Positions 36,891-48,215 of a stretch of DNA of 64,000 nt are shown here, in pieces. Under the pieces are notes generated by a model. That model saw only the letters and a list, made by a program, of their open reading frames with translations, ran no database searches and was not told where the DNA came from. The stretch is taken from contig OY987225.1 of the NCBI GenBank assembly GCA_963920705.1, positions 28,705,538 to 28,769,537 of the forward strand. Reading direction: 5' to 3'. Made by a program: the position numbers and the translations under genes. Source of the DNA: Odiellus spinosus. Its lineage: Eukaryota; Arthropoda; Arachnida; Opiliones; Phalangiidae. Numbering within the stretch: position 1 is the stretch's first letter; every line of letters begins with the position of its first letter.

Positions 36891-38100
36891 AAGTGTCAAA
36901 TGAATTATTTTATCGATAATAGCTACAAAAATACCTTTCTCGCTTCGACAAGTCATTTTATTATAGTTATTATTTATTTATAATTAAATATCTACAACTT
37001 AATTGGTCAATGTGGCTTTTTGATGACTCATTAAGTTCCCCTGACTAATACTGTTCCGTGATTGGCTATTGAATTATATTTTAAAATGATAAAAGTCACT
37101 TTTGGAGGTTCAATTATGAACAAAATTGATGTTTTGTCCCTTTTTTACGGTATTTCTTAACCTAAAAACTGTTTAAACTCAAAATTCTCGAAACAGGGTT
37201 TCCTGGTCTCTTTAAAACTCGTGTATTTTGATTGTAATCTGAAAAGTGACAGTAACAAGGTTTCACCTGCAGCTATACGAGAAAAAAAAAACCCAGAAAA
37301 TAATTAATTCGATAAACTAACGTGGAAAATTTAGATTAAACCTTATTTGTTCTACAATTTTTAAAACTTTTTGGGCTTTTTTAAAGGTCAATGTAATGAC
37401 ATCATCAAATGGGTAAAAATTCGAAATTAGAAAGACGAAATGACGTAGGATTTTGGGGATTGAATACTTTACAAAAGAATCCACACGAAAGCATTTATAA
37501 TCAAAATTTCAGGGTCTGTAGACCTTTAAACGACGGGTCTTACAAGTTAGTGTCACGGTCACATTATCAATCAGACTAACGGGATATTTTCTAGAATTAT
37601 ATAACCCATAAATTATTTTAAATTAACATTCGTGCAAAGGGCTGTGGTTCGAAATGGGCAAAGTGTCAAATATTTTAGTTTTACTCAAGCGTATCATTTA
37701 AATTTAAGCGATTTAGCGAAAGAAAGAGACATTATTTGGGATATTATTAAGTTCAATTGTCATTTAAAATATTCTCCAGAAATGGGCTCTATAATAATTA
37801 GTTTTTTTTCCTATAATCAGGGTGTGTCATTTATTTGTTTTTTGGCTAGAAACTTGATATCTATCTCGTATATTGAAGGTTGGAATCCGCAGCCCGTTTT
37901 TCAAGGTTTGTTCTCACCTTCTCTCGTTAGCAACAAATAACTGTATGTCAATGATGTTTAACACTGTGTTTTAATCCGCTTGGGCCTTCGCTATTTTGCA
38001 AAAAGGTTCTTGCATGAACATAAAGTATAAGGAGGAAAAACTGGATTACTATTTTCAAATTATATACTAATATTAAATTCGTAAACAATTATACGACTGT

Positions 38101-38193
38101 ACCAGGGTGTGCGAGGACCAAACCCGACTAACTATCCAATGACTCTTAGCAAAAACAGGGCGAGACTAAATAAGAAACAAAATAGTATATAAG
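38101..38193 (+). promoter_or_regulatory. conserved promoter, GLGYAG gene at 38279
   Basis: ACCAGGGTGTGCGAGG at 38101-38116, TATCCAATGA at 38133-38142 and TATATAAG at 38186-38193. The three elements recur before the 41, 44 and 46 kb genes. Confidence 0.75.
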
Positions 38194-38278
38194 GGTGTCG
38201 GTCGAGCCAAGAAGATCACACAATCACTTCTACCGAACTTTAAGGATCCAACTCCTAAAACCAAAACAACCCAACAAA

Positions 38279-38883
38279 ATGAACTCCATGGTAAGATTCA
38301 AGTGATATAGTTTAAGTACAATTTAGCACAAGTACAATCAGCTAGATTGCCGATTGCTATAGATGGTATTGGTACTTAAAAGAGGGATATGTTTGTATAA
38401 CCGTGGTGTGTTTTTTTTTAATAACAGATCGCTGTCGCCTTCTTGGCCCTCGTCGCCGTCGCTAGCGCTGGTGTTGTTGGAACCGGACTCGGTTACGGGG
38501 CTGGTCTTGGATACGCCGGTCTTGGGTACGGTGCTGGTCTCGGATACGCTGGTCTTGGGTACGGCGCCGGTCTTGGATACGGTGCTGGTCTCGGATACGC
38601 CGGTCTTGGATACGGTGCTGGTCTCGGATACGCCGGACACGGAGTCGGAGTTTACGCCGGTCTCCCAGCCGCCGTCGCTGGTCCATCTGGAACCATCAAG
38701 TCCGGTAACGGAGCTATCGTCGCTGGACCATCCGGAGTCGTCAAGGCCGCCGGTATCGGACACGCTGGTCTCGGTTATGGAGCTGGTTTGGGATACGCCG
38801 GTCTTGCCGCCCCATACGGAGTCGGAGCTTACGGTCTTGGCGCTTACGGACACGGTTATGGTGCCGCCAAGATCATCGGTTAA
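38279..38883 (+). CDS. GLGYAG-repeat secreted protein, 38-kb member
   Basis: Exon 1 is 38279-38290 (MNSM, gtaaga). Exon 2 is 38428-38883, after ..aataacag, joined in phase 0 to give 155 residues. The signal peptide covers residues 1-18. GLGYGAG/GLGYAG repeats fill about residues 23-75, longer than in the paralogues. A central segment has two GPSG motifs (about 89-92 and 104-107) in AGPSGTIKSGNG and VAGPSGVVKAAG. More GLGYGAG, LAAPYGVGAYG and the KIIG end follow. The paired GPSG segments faintly resemble the crustacean cuticle motif (Pfam Cuticle_1), which is my only family hint. AATAAA is at 38949. It is GC-rich against an AT-rich background. Confidence 0.9.
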
Positions 38884-38959
38884 GTAACTTAACCAAATCG
38901 ACTGTCATAACTTATCATAAAAATATTTATGTATTTTTTGATATTGTAAATAAATAGCG

Positions 38960-40000
38960 TATTAATTGAAATGGAACTACTTCTTGATTTGTTGCTTGAA
39001 AATTATGGAAGCTTGTATTTAAGTAATTAAGTAGACAATCTGATTGGCAAACATTTACTATAGTTCCCGCTTCCAACTAAAGAGAAGTCAATTTCTGGGA
39101 TAATGTCACCATAGATATAGAACTAGGAACATAAAATTGACCCGAGGGGGACGAAGCTCTGGATTGTGGTATTCACAAAAAAAACCAGCCTGTGGGACTA
39201 CATTTGAGTTCGACCTCACTGGAACCATGATGGAACTCAAGATTTTAGGTTTCAAAGCGTATAAGATAGTATAGTTTAAAGTACTACTGAGTTATCATTG
39301 CCTCGAATTCAATTAATTCATCGAACAAGAAATCCCAACCAAAATGTACATTTTAAAAAGTTCTGGCTGTACAATAACCACGAGCGAAGACCGAATAAAA
39401 AAAAAAATAAAAAAAAACTATAAATATTTTACGCATACTAATTTTGCAATCGTGTATCATTGCAAATAACACGCTTAAACACGCATTCCAAAAAACATTT
39501 ACACTCAATGACCCTTAATTTATGATAATATCCAAAAGGTATGCGTTTGAAATTATGGACTAAAAATAAAACGAGTTAGGTGATAATAAAAATGAGAAAA
39601 TCCTACCTGACCGATGTTACATCTCGTGAAATTCTTGTTGATATTCGTATTTGAGAGATATTCCACGATTAAATTAAAAGTTCAGGTTTTTCATGTTGAT
39701 TAAAGTTAAATATTATAACTGCCATGAGGCTTAATTCGTTGTTAGTCGCCATGTGTTTTTGTAAACGATTTTTTGATTCCACAGTTCTCTTTAAGATCGT
39801 CGCATTTTTTACGGTACAAGTCACAGCGTTCGCACACTTCGAGTCTTTGAGCGGAAGCCGTTAATTAGTAATATGAAATTACTAAGGGTGGTTTAAGAGT
39901 GCACGGGAAGTTGACCTCATGATGGGATATGAAGAACCACAACAGACCTCAGGGTTGAAGGACTTGTGGGCCCGACAGGACAACAGCTCAAATCTCTGCC
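38960..40000. other. intergenic DNA
   Basis: No gene, TIR pair or RNA gene was recognised. AT-rich sequence runs up to the left edge of the tandem duplication. Confidence 0.4.
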
Positions 40001-41201
40001 TCGGAGATCTTCATCAACCCCGCAAAAATCGCCACTTTCCAGTTTACACAACAAAGGGACTGAGGGACGACAGATTTCTTTTCGATACCGGTATACACCT
40101 GCTGGAAAAAAAAAAAAAAAAAAATCAAAATTAATATTTTTAAGTTTGGGAAAAAAACTTAAAAATTGACTATTAGGCCTATTTCATTTTATGAGGGGGA
40201 TAATAAATTATATAAACACATTTGACGATAAATTATGTTACATTTATGTTTAACTATTTCCCGTAAAAAATGACCGACTTTAAAAAATATATAAGTATAT
40301 TAATTAGTTATTGGTTGCGTGATTATATTTAATATATTTAAATTACTGAAATTTCTTTTACTTTCTGCTAGTTCTTTCTTTGTTAAAGGGAAACTATGAG
40401 CTAAAAATGGAACAGCAATTGAATTTATTTTCGAAATCTCCACGGCATAAAACGTATTCGAGAATTTTGAAACAATTATTAGACACGTCTTTAGTGTTTA
40501 AATTAATTTCTTATGTTTAAGAATATTTTTTTATTCTAGTCTACTTTTGTCTCTAAAAGATAGTACTTATAAATAGCAAAGAACATCTTTCTTTCATTTT
40601 ATGCACAATTTTCCGCGTCAAAATCTGGGACGGACGGAAATATATTATGCCAATTAATCCCAAAAAAGTGCTTCCGTCGATAAATGATCGATAGTAAATT
40701 GTTTATAAACTAACGATTTGGAAGAAAGAGCAAGAAACCCTTTCCGGTTACGAGTCAAACAAGTTTTTCAAAAGTCTAACGCGATTAAGCGAAAGAAAGG
40801 AATTGTTTGGAATGTTATTGAAATTGAGTCAAATAATTCTTTTAATAATATATATTCTCCCGATATGGGCAATACCCTATAATAATTATTAATTTTTTTC
40901 TAGAATCAGGGTGTGGCACTTTATTGGTTTTTCTAATCTATAGGAATACTTGTTGAAATTTCAAACAGATTCTTAAAAATTATGATGTTTGATGTTTGCT
41001 CCGTCTCGCCGGTTGTTTTTCTCTCCCCCCCCCCCCTCGATAAATATCAGTCGCCTCAAATAATACCTCTTATTGAATCAAGGTTGGAAACTTAGAATTC
41101 ATAGTCAATATTTTCAAGGTTTTTTTTCTTTACGGAAAACTAGATTTCATCTTTAAATCATACTACAATTAAATTAAAGTGATTTAAACAGTGACGACTG
41201 T

Positions 41202-41294
41202 ACCAGGGTGTGCGAGGACCCAACCCGTCTAGACTATCCAATGACTCGTAGCCTAAAACAGGGCGAGCCCAAATAAGAGCAAATAGTATATAAG
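41202..41294 (+). promoter_or_regulatory. conserved promoter, GLGYAG gene at 41380
   Basis: ACCAGGGTGTGCGAGG at 41202-41217, TATCCAATGA at 41235-41244 and TATATAAG at 41287-41294. Confidence 0.75.
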
Positions 41295-41379
41295 GTTGTC
41301 GGTCGAGCCAAGAAGATCACACAATCAATTCTACCGAACTTTAAGGATCTAACTCCTAAAGCCAAAACAACCCAGCAAA

Positions 41380-41960
41380 ATGAACTCCATGGTAAGACTC
41401 GGTGATATAATTTAAGTACAATTTACCACAAGTACAAATCAGCTAGACTGCCGATTGTTTTAAATGGTATTGGTACTTAAAGAGGGATATGTTTCTATAA
41501 CCGTGAGGTGTTTTCTTTGTAACAGATCGCTGTCGCCCTCTTGGCCCTCGTCGCTGTCGCCAGCGCTGGTGTTGTTGGAACCGGACTCGGATACGCCGGT
41601 CTCGGGTACGGTGCTGGTCTTGGGTACGGAGCTGGACTCGGATACGCCGGTCTCGGATACGGAGGTTTGGGTTACGCCGGACACGGAGTCGGAGTTTACG
41701 CCGGTCTCCCAGCCGCTATCTCTGGTCCATCCGGAACCATCAAGTCCGGTAACGGAGCTATCGTCGCTGGACCATCCGGAGTCGTCAAGGCCGCCGGTAT
41801 CGGACACGCTGGTCTCGGATATGGAGCCGGTTTGGGATACGCCGGTCTCGCCGCCCCATACGGAGTCGGAGCTTACGGTCTCGCCGCCCCATATGGAGTT
41901 GGAGCTTATGGTCTCGGAGCCTACGGACACGGTTATGGTGCCGCCAAGATCATCGGTTAA
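41380..41960 (+). CDS. GLGYAG-repeat secreted protein, 41-kb member
   Basis: Exon 1 is 41380-41391 (MNSM, gtaaga). Exon 2 is 41526-41960, after ..tgtaacag, joined in phase 0 to give 148 residues. The signal peptide covers residues 1-18. GLGYAG repeats run to about residue 56. SGPSGTIKSGNG and VAGPSGVVKAAG hold GPSG at about 71-74 and 86-89. Two tandem LAAPYGVGAYG units lie at about 112-134, and the chain ends KIIG. AATAAA is at 42049. The protein and apparently its intron are identical to those of the gene at 44214. An extracellular structural role, probably cuticle, is inferred. Confidence 0.9.
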
Positions 41961-42847
41961 GTAATTTAACAATTACACGCCAAAATCAACACTGTTAATT
42001 TATCAAGAATATATTTATGTATTTTTTGATGTTGTAAAAAGATGTATAAATAAAAATATTGCATTTTAACCGAAATATTTTAAAATTCTTTAAATTCCGA
42101 AGATAAACGAAAATGGAGTTTCATTTTTCCTTTAGACAGTCATCGCCAAAAGAAACTGAGCGTTTTTAATTATAAACCTTATTAAAAGGGCCAGTTTAAT
42201 TTCTTCCCTTTAATTATTCACCTAAAATGATATTGCGTAAGGGGACAAGAAAACTGTGTTCGAGAATTATGGGTAGAAAATAGCGTAAAAAATTAATAAA
42301 ACACATCACTTTGTGTGTCCAAAATTGATTTACAAATAAAGCTAGTTTTTATCATTTTGAAAAGTAATTCAATAGCCAATCATGGAACAATATTAGTCAC
42401 GCGAGCTTAACGAGTTATCAAAACCTTTCTTAGGTCACTTAATTTATTGATTTTTAATTATAAATAAACAATAACTATAATAAAATGACTTACCGAAGCG
42501 AAAATGATATTATTGTAGCTATTACCGATAAAATAATTTACTTTTACACTCGGATAAACCTCGGATATCTTCATCAACCCCGGAAAAATCGTCACTTTCC
42601 AGTTTAAACAACACAGGGACTGAGGGACGAGAGATTTCTTTTCAATTTTCCGTATAAAAAAAATCAAATTTAATATTTTTTAAGTTTGTTGAGAAATTTA
42701 AAAATTGACTATTAGGCCTATTTCATTTTATGAGGGGGGGGGGTAATAAATAATATAAACATGACAAGAGTGACGATGAATTGTGTTACATTTATGTTTA
42801 ACTATTTCCCGTAAAAAAGACCGACTTTAAAAAAATATAAGTAAATA

Positions 42848-43127
42848 GTCCTGGTCGATTTGCCGGAAATGGGCCCTTGTCTCATAGCCGCGCCGCCATC
42901 TTTTTGTAGTAACAGGTTGCCAGACTATTTCTAATTTTATTTCCCACAAACCAAATTCAAGTTGTTAGTCCAACGCTTCCTATATGATAAAGTATAGGAG
43001 GCGTTGGCTAGTCTGTAGCTATTTTCACACTACAAAAAGATGGCGGACGATCACGTGACAAAAAGTTTTCCCCGCCAAAATTTTCGCGAGGTTCTCTAGA
43101 CTTCCGGTTTTGGAAATCGACCAGGAC
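42848..43127. mobile_element. TA-flanked palindromic element (Tc1/mariner-type MITE)
   Basis: The ends are GTCCTGGTCGATTT and AAATCGACCAGGAC, flanked by TA on both sides. Internally, CCGCCATCTTTTTGTAGT (42893-42910) has its exact inverse at 43029-43046, and the centre also pairs. Unit 1 lacks it, so it inserted after the duplication. TA target duplication fits the Tc1/mariner superfamily (inference). Confidence 0.85.
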
Positions 43128-44035
43128 TATTAATTAGTTATTGGTTAGGTTATAAAATCATATATTTAATATATTTAAATTACTGAAATTTTTTTACTTT
43201 CTGCTAGTTCTTTCTTTGTTAAAGGGAAACTACGAGCTAAAAATGGAACAGCGTTTGAATTTATTTTCGAAATCTCCACGTCATAAAACGTATTCGAGAA
43301 TTTTGAAACAATTATTAGACACGTCTTTAGTGTTTAAATTAATTTCTTATGTTTAAGAATATTTTTTATTCCACTTTTGTCTCTAAAAGATAGTACTCAT
43401 AAATGGCACAATTTTCCGCGTCAAAATCTGGGACGGACGGAAATATATTATGCCAATTAATCCCAAAAAAGTGCTTCCGTCGATAAATGATCGATAGTAA
43501 ATTGTTTATAAACTAACGATTTGGAAGAACGATCAAGATAAAAACCCTTTCCTGCGGTTAAGTGTCAAACAAGTTTTTCAAAAGTCTAACGCGATTAAGC
43601 GAAAGAAAGGAATTGTTTGGAATGTTATTGAAATTGAGTCAAATAATTCTTTTAATAATATATATTCTCCCGATATGGGCAATACCCTATAATAATTATT
43701 AATTTTTTTCTAGAATCAGGGTGTGGCACTTTATTGGTTTTTCTAATCTATATTCGATTTTTCACAAAGGAATCTACCTTTCTACTTGTTGAAATTTCAA
43801 ACAGATTCTTAAAAGTTATGATGTTTGATGTTTGCTCCGTCTCGCCGGTTGTTTTTCTCCCCCCCCCCCCTCGATAAATATCTGTCGCCTCAAATAATAC
43901 CTCTTATTGAATCAAGGTTGGAAACTTGGAATTCATAGTCAATATTTTCAAGGTTTTTTTTCTTTACGGAAAACTAGATTTCATCTTTAAATCATACTAC
44001 AATTAAATTAAAGTGATTTAAACAGTGACGACTGT

Positions 44036-44128
44036 ACCAGCGCGTGCGAGGACCCAACCCGTCTAGACTATCCAATGACTCGTAGCCTAAAACAGGGCGA
44101 GCCCAAATAAGAGCAAATAGTATATAAG
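44036..44128 (+). promoter_or_regulatory. promoter, GLGYAG gene at 44214 (distal motif altered)
   Basis: ACCAGCGCGTGCGAGG at 44036-44051 differs at two bases from ACCAGGGTGTGCGAGG of the siblings. TATCCAATGA (44069-44078) and TATATAAG (44121-44128) are intact. Confidence 0.75.
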
Positions 44129-44213
44129 GTTGTCGGTCGAGCCAAGAAGATCACACAATCAATTCTACCGAACTTTAAGGATCTAACTCCTAAAGCCAAA
44201 ACAACCCAGCAAA

Positions 44214-44794
44214 ATGAACTCCATGGTAAGACTCGGTGATATAATTTAAGTACAATTTACCACAAGTACAAATCAGCTAGACTGCCGATTGTTTTAAATG
44301 GTATTGGTACTTAAAGAGGGATATGTTTCTATAACCGTGAGGTGTTTTCTTTGTAACAGATCGCTGTCGCCCTCTTGGCCCTCGTCGCTGTCGCCAGCGC
44401 TGGTGTTGTTGGAACCGGACTCGGATACGCCGGTCTCGGGTACGGTGCTGGTCTTGGGTACGGAGCTGGACTCGGATACGCCGGTCTCGGATACGGAGGT
44501 TTGGGTTACGCCGGACACGGAGTCGGAGTTTACGCCGGTCTCCCAGCCGCTATCTCTGGTCCATCCGGAACCATCAAGTCCGGTAACGGAGCTATCGTCG
44601 CTGGACCATCCGGAGTCGTCAAGGCCGCCGGTATCGGACACGCTGGTCTCGGATATGGAGCCGGTTTGGGATACGCCGGTCTCGCCGCCCCATACGGAGT
44701 CGGAGCTTACGGTCTCGCCGCCCCATATGGAGTTGGAGCTTATGGTCTCGGAGCCTACGGACACGGTTATGGTGCCGCCAAGATCATCGGTTAA
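44214..44794 (+). CDS. GLGYAG-repeat secreted protein, 44-kb member
   Basis: Exon 1 is 44214-44225 (MNSM, gtaaga). Exon 2 is 44360-44794, joined in phase 0 to give 148 residues, identical to the product of the gene at 41380. The open frames on both strands across exon 2 and part of the intron are also identical in translation, so the DNA there is essentially unchanged. The 3' untranslated region differs from its twin by a short deletion just after the stop codon. AATAAA is at 44877. The twin arose by the ~2.6-kb tandem duplication. The signal peptide, repeats, GPSG pair and KIIG end match the twin. The altered distal promoter motif may change expression. Confidence 0.9.
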
Positions 44795-45395
44795 GTAATT
44801 TAACGCGCCAAAATCAACAGTGTTAATTTATCAAGAATATATTTATGTATTTTTTGATGTTGTAAAAAGATGTATAAATAAAAATATTGCATTTTAACCG
44901 AAATACTTTAAAATTCTTTAAATTCCGAAGATAAACGAAAATGGAGTTTCATTTTTCCTTTAGACAGTCATCGCCAAAAGAAACAGCGTTTTTAATTATA
45001 AACCTTATTAAAAGGGCCAGTTTAATTTCTTCCCTTTAATTTTTCACCTAAAATGATATTGCGTAAGGGGACAAGAAAACTGTGTTCGAGAATTATGGGT
45101 AGAAAATAGCGTAAAAAATGAATAAACACATCACTTTGTGTGTCTAAAATTGATTTACAAATAAAGCTAGTTTTTATCATTTTGAAAAGCAATTCAATAG
45201 CCAATCATGGAACAATATTAGTCACGCGAGCTTAACGATCGAGTTATCAAAAGCTTACTTAGACCACTTAATATCTTGATTTTTAATTATAAATAAACAA
45301 TAACTATGATAAAATGACTTACCGAAGCGAAAATGATATTATTGTAGCTATTACCGATAAAATAATTTACTTTTACACTCGGATAAACCTTTTTC

Positions 45396-45535
45396 TGGTT
45401 GATTTTACTCTAAGCCTAATTCCGGACTACTTCCGTTTGAAAGTAAAGAACGTGTGATTCCCGCGCTTTTTGGCGCGAGCGTTGCCATGGTTATACGATG
45501 ATGAAGCGGGCGCCTCGACTGCGCGAGAATCTTTA
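45396..45535. repeat. dispersed repeat family F, copy 2 (inverted)
   Basis: Inverse of the block at 36764-36890 (GCGTTGCCATGGTTATAC, CTGGTTGATTTTACTC). It lies just right of the tandem duplication. Confidence 0.6.
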
Positions 45536-45539
45536 AAGG

Positions 45540-46370
45540 GATACTATAAGCTGATATAAAGTATTATGTTTCTGATTCCTTACATAAAAATATGGCCCAC
45601 TGAATTTTTTCATAATTTTTGAAGTAGTTCTATCATAAAATATTTTTTTAAGTTTCATACTTTAAACATGATTTTGAATTTCACTACAGTGACTTCTCGT
45701 CCAATCAGCGGTCGCGATAAAAGACAGTGAGTGTTTACTTTGTATCTCGTATAGAAATATAATAGAATGATTTCTTAAAACAACCTCATTTGGTTCAGGC
45801 ACCAGCAACTCTGATTTTTTTTAAATCTTATTTCTTAGAAAGTTACATTACAACTTAGACAATTAACTGCAATTAGAGTGGAACCTTTTGTTTTCCTGCT
45901 TATCTAAATAGTCCAAATAACTGTTAATAGTTTGCAGATTAGAGGATATCGACACCTTTTAACCGAACAATGATTTACTGGTTTTTAACGATCATATGAA
46001 AAAAACAAAATAATAAAATCCATAAGCATTAAGAAAATAGTGATAGCATCACTTAAAAGTCGAGGGTCGACGAAAACTACATTAAAAACGGGGAATAAAG
46101 ACGGGGTTAAGAACTTTATAAATTCATATTTTAATTTCATACTATCCTCGGAAAAGGGCAATACCATATTTAAATTAGTTTTTTTTTTGTATCTATAACA
46201 GGGTGTGTCACAGTATTAGGTTTTTTTTTTTGGTTTTTTTGTAGAAAACCAGAAACCTATCTCATATATCGAAGGTTGGAATTAAAAGTCAATATTTTCA
46301 AGGTTTCTTGTTAAGGCAAACTGGATAACATCTCTCAAATAATACTTTAATATTAAAATTATAAACAATG
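45540..46370. other. intergenic DNA with shared upstream block
   Basis: No gene. From about 46150 the sequence resembles the region upstream of the 38, 41 and 44 kb genes (..GGGCAATACC.., ACAGGGTGTGTCACA). Confidence 0.45.
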
Positions 46371-46378
46371 ACGACTGT

Positions 46379-46471
46379 ACCAGGGTGTGCGAGGACCCAA
46401 CCCGTCTAGACTATCCAATGATTCGTAGCCTAAAACAGGGCGAGCCCAAATAAGAGCAAATCGTATATAAG
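46379..46471 (+). promoter_or_regulatory. conserved promoter, GLGYAG gene at 46557
   Basis: ACCAGGGTGTGCGAGG at 46379-46394, TATCCAATGA at 46412-46421 and TATATAAG at 46464-46471. Confidence 0.75.
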
Positions 46472-46556
46472 GATGCCGTTCGAGCCAAGAAGATCACACA
46501 ATCAATTCTACCGAACTTTAAGGATCTAACTCCTAAAGCCGAAACAACCCAGCAAA

Positions 46557-47139
46557 ATGAACTCCATGGTAAGACTCGATGATATAGTTTAAGTACAATT
46601 TACCACAAGTACAATCAGCTAGACTGCCGATTGCTATAGATGGTATTGGTACTTAAAGAGGGATATGTTTCTATAACCGTGAGGTGTTTTCTTTGTAACA
46701 GATCGCTGTCGCCCTCTTGGCCCTCGTCGCTGTTGCCAGCGCTGGTGTTGTTGGAACCGGACTCGGATACGCCGGTCTCGGGTACGGTGCTGGTCTTGGG
46801 TACGGAGCTGGACTCGGATACGCCGGTCTCGGATACGGAGGTTTGGGTTACGCTGGACACGGAGTCGGTGTTTACGCCGGTCTCCCAGCCGCCGTCGCTG
46901 GTCCATCCGGAACCATCAAGTCCGGTAACGGAGCCATCGTCGCTGGACCTTCCGGAGTCGTCAAGGCCGCCGGTGTCGGACACGTTGGTCTCGGATATGC
47001 CGGAGCTGGTTTGGGATACGCCGGTCTCGCCGCCCCATACGGAGTCGGAGCTTACGGTCTCGCTGCCCCATACGGAGTTGGAGCTTATGGTCTCGGTGGA
47101 TATGGTCTCGGTTACGGTGCCGCCAAGATCATCGGTTAA
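46557..47139 (+). CDS. GLGYAG-repeat secreted protein, 46-kb member
   Basis: Exon 1 is 46557-46568 (MNSM, gtaaga). Exon 2 is 46702-47139, joined in phase 0 to give 149 residues. The layout is that of the 41/44 kb proteins, with small differences: AAVAGPSG instead of AAISGPSG, VGHVGLGYAGAG in the centre and GLGGYGLGYGAAKIIG at the end. The signal peptide covers residues 1-18. AATAAA is at 47229. It is the nearest outgroup to the duplicated pair and lacks their flanking duplication. A cuticle-type structural protein is inferred. Confidence 0.9.
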
Positions 47140-47274
47140 GTTATTCACAATTAAACATCCAAATCGAATGACATAACTTATCACAAAAAATATTTATGTA
47201 TTTTTTTGATGTTGTAAAAAGATGTATAAATAAAAATATTGCATTTTAACTGAAATAATGTTCTTCTACTTGTT

Positions 47275-47330
47275 GGTTTACTATTGGCCAATATAATCGG
47301 TTAAGATATTCACAATTAGAGACCCAATTG
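47275..47330 (+). pseudogene. 3'-end relic of a GLGYAG/KIIG gene
   Basis: GGCCAATATAATCGGTTAAG followed by ATATTCACAATTA matches the end of the gene at 46557 (..GCCAAGATCATCGGTTAAG then TTATTCACAATTA). Only the last codons, stop and start of the 3' untranslated region survive. It lies ~140 bases after that gene. Confidence 0.65.
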
Positions 47331-48068
47331 ATACGAGAGCACCAACCGAAGCAGCCCAAAATAAAAACGCCATTAGATTCCCCTCTCCGTTATACTTTCC
47401 CTTTAATTACGATATCAGGTTTCGCCTCTAAAAACCATATTTTAATTTCAAGTTAACCCAGGGATAACCTACGTATAAACCTTGGTTTTCAAAGATATCG
47501 GTACCAGTCTAAAGCGAATCCTACGATTTAAGAAAACAAATTTAAAGTAAAACAATTAACTTTGAATAACAGCTAAAATACCCGTCACGCAATAAAACCA
47601 TTATTTAACCATTTTTTAAAATAAAAATAAAAATAAAACAATAAGACTAACTAGGTATGATTAATCAAAATGAAATCGAAATGGAAATGAGAATATTCAA
47701 ATTTGATCAATTTTGCCTCCCGTCCTAAATAATATAAAAAAGATAATTCCAACTTTTAGAACTTTTCAAGCTAAACACGAAGGTATAACTCTTAACTAAA
47801 GGACACAACCATGAATTAATTAATTTTCCAAACTGATGGATAATTTGAGGAAGAAGTTCGTCTACAGATTTAAACGAATCAAAGTATTCGATTCGTTAGC
47901 TCAAATTGTCAACTGTTAATTCTATGCACCTGTAGAAGTGTTTCAACTGTAGAGCTTTGGTGTTCAGGGTAAAAACGTGGCTTAGGAGCAGACTGACAAT
48001 AACAAATTTACACTGATCTCAATAATAACTTGGTAAGAGAAAAACAACAGAACCTAACGATTTATTGC

Positions 48069-48215
48069 ATCGTCTAGCGGCAAACATTGGCTATTCTTTC
48101 CAATTGATAACATAGTTTAATTCGAAAACATATAATTATCGAAAGGCCTAAGGTGGATGAGCACGTTATTATGTTAGTTACTATTTTTTAAAGTATTTTT
48201 GCCGTTAGAGAACCA
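48069..48215. mobile_element. short inverted-repeat element family B, copy 4 (diverged)
   Basis: TCGTCTAGCGGCAAACATTGG at the left and ..TTTTTGCCGTTAGAGAACC at the right, with a diverged interior. Confidence 0.5.

Larger units (their letters stand above)
40001..42560. repeat. tandem duplication, unit 1
   Basis: The unit starts TCGGAGATCTTCATCAACCC and ends CACTCGGATAAACC. The same order of sequence follows from 42561. It carries the GLGYAG gene at 41380. Confidence 0.85.
42561..45389. repeat. tandem duplication, unit 2
   Basis: It repeats unit 1 with few changes plus a 280-bp insertion (42848-43127). It ends at the same CACTCGGATAAACC. It carries the GLGYAG gene at 44214. Confidence 0.85.

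Noticed and set aside
37632-37940. 102-codon open frame upstream of the 38-kb gene
   Set aside because: It lies in the upstream block shared with the 41, 44 and 46 kb genes, where the homologous DNA does not keep the frame open. It is therefore not conserved as protein.
35101-47184. Long Ser/Thr-rich or Arg/Gln-rich open frames opposite the GLGYAG exons
   Set aside because: Antisense shadows created by the repetitive, stop-poor DNA of the real exons. They have no splice or promoter support of their own.
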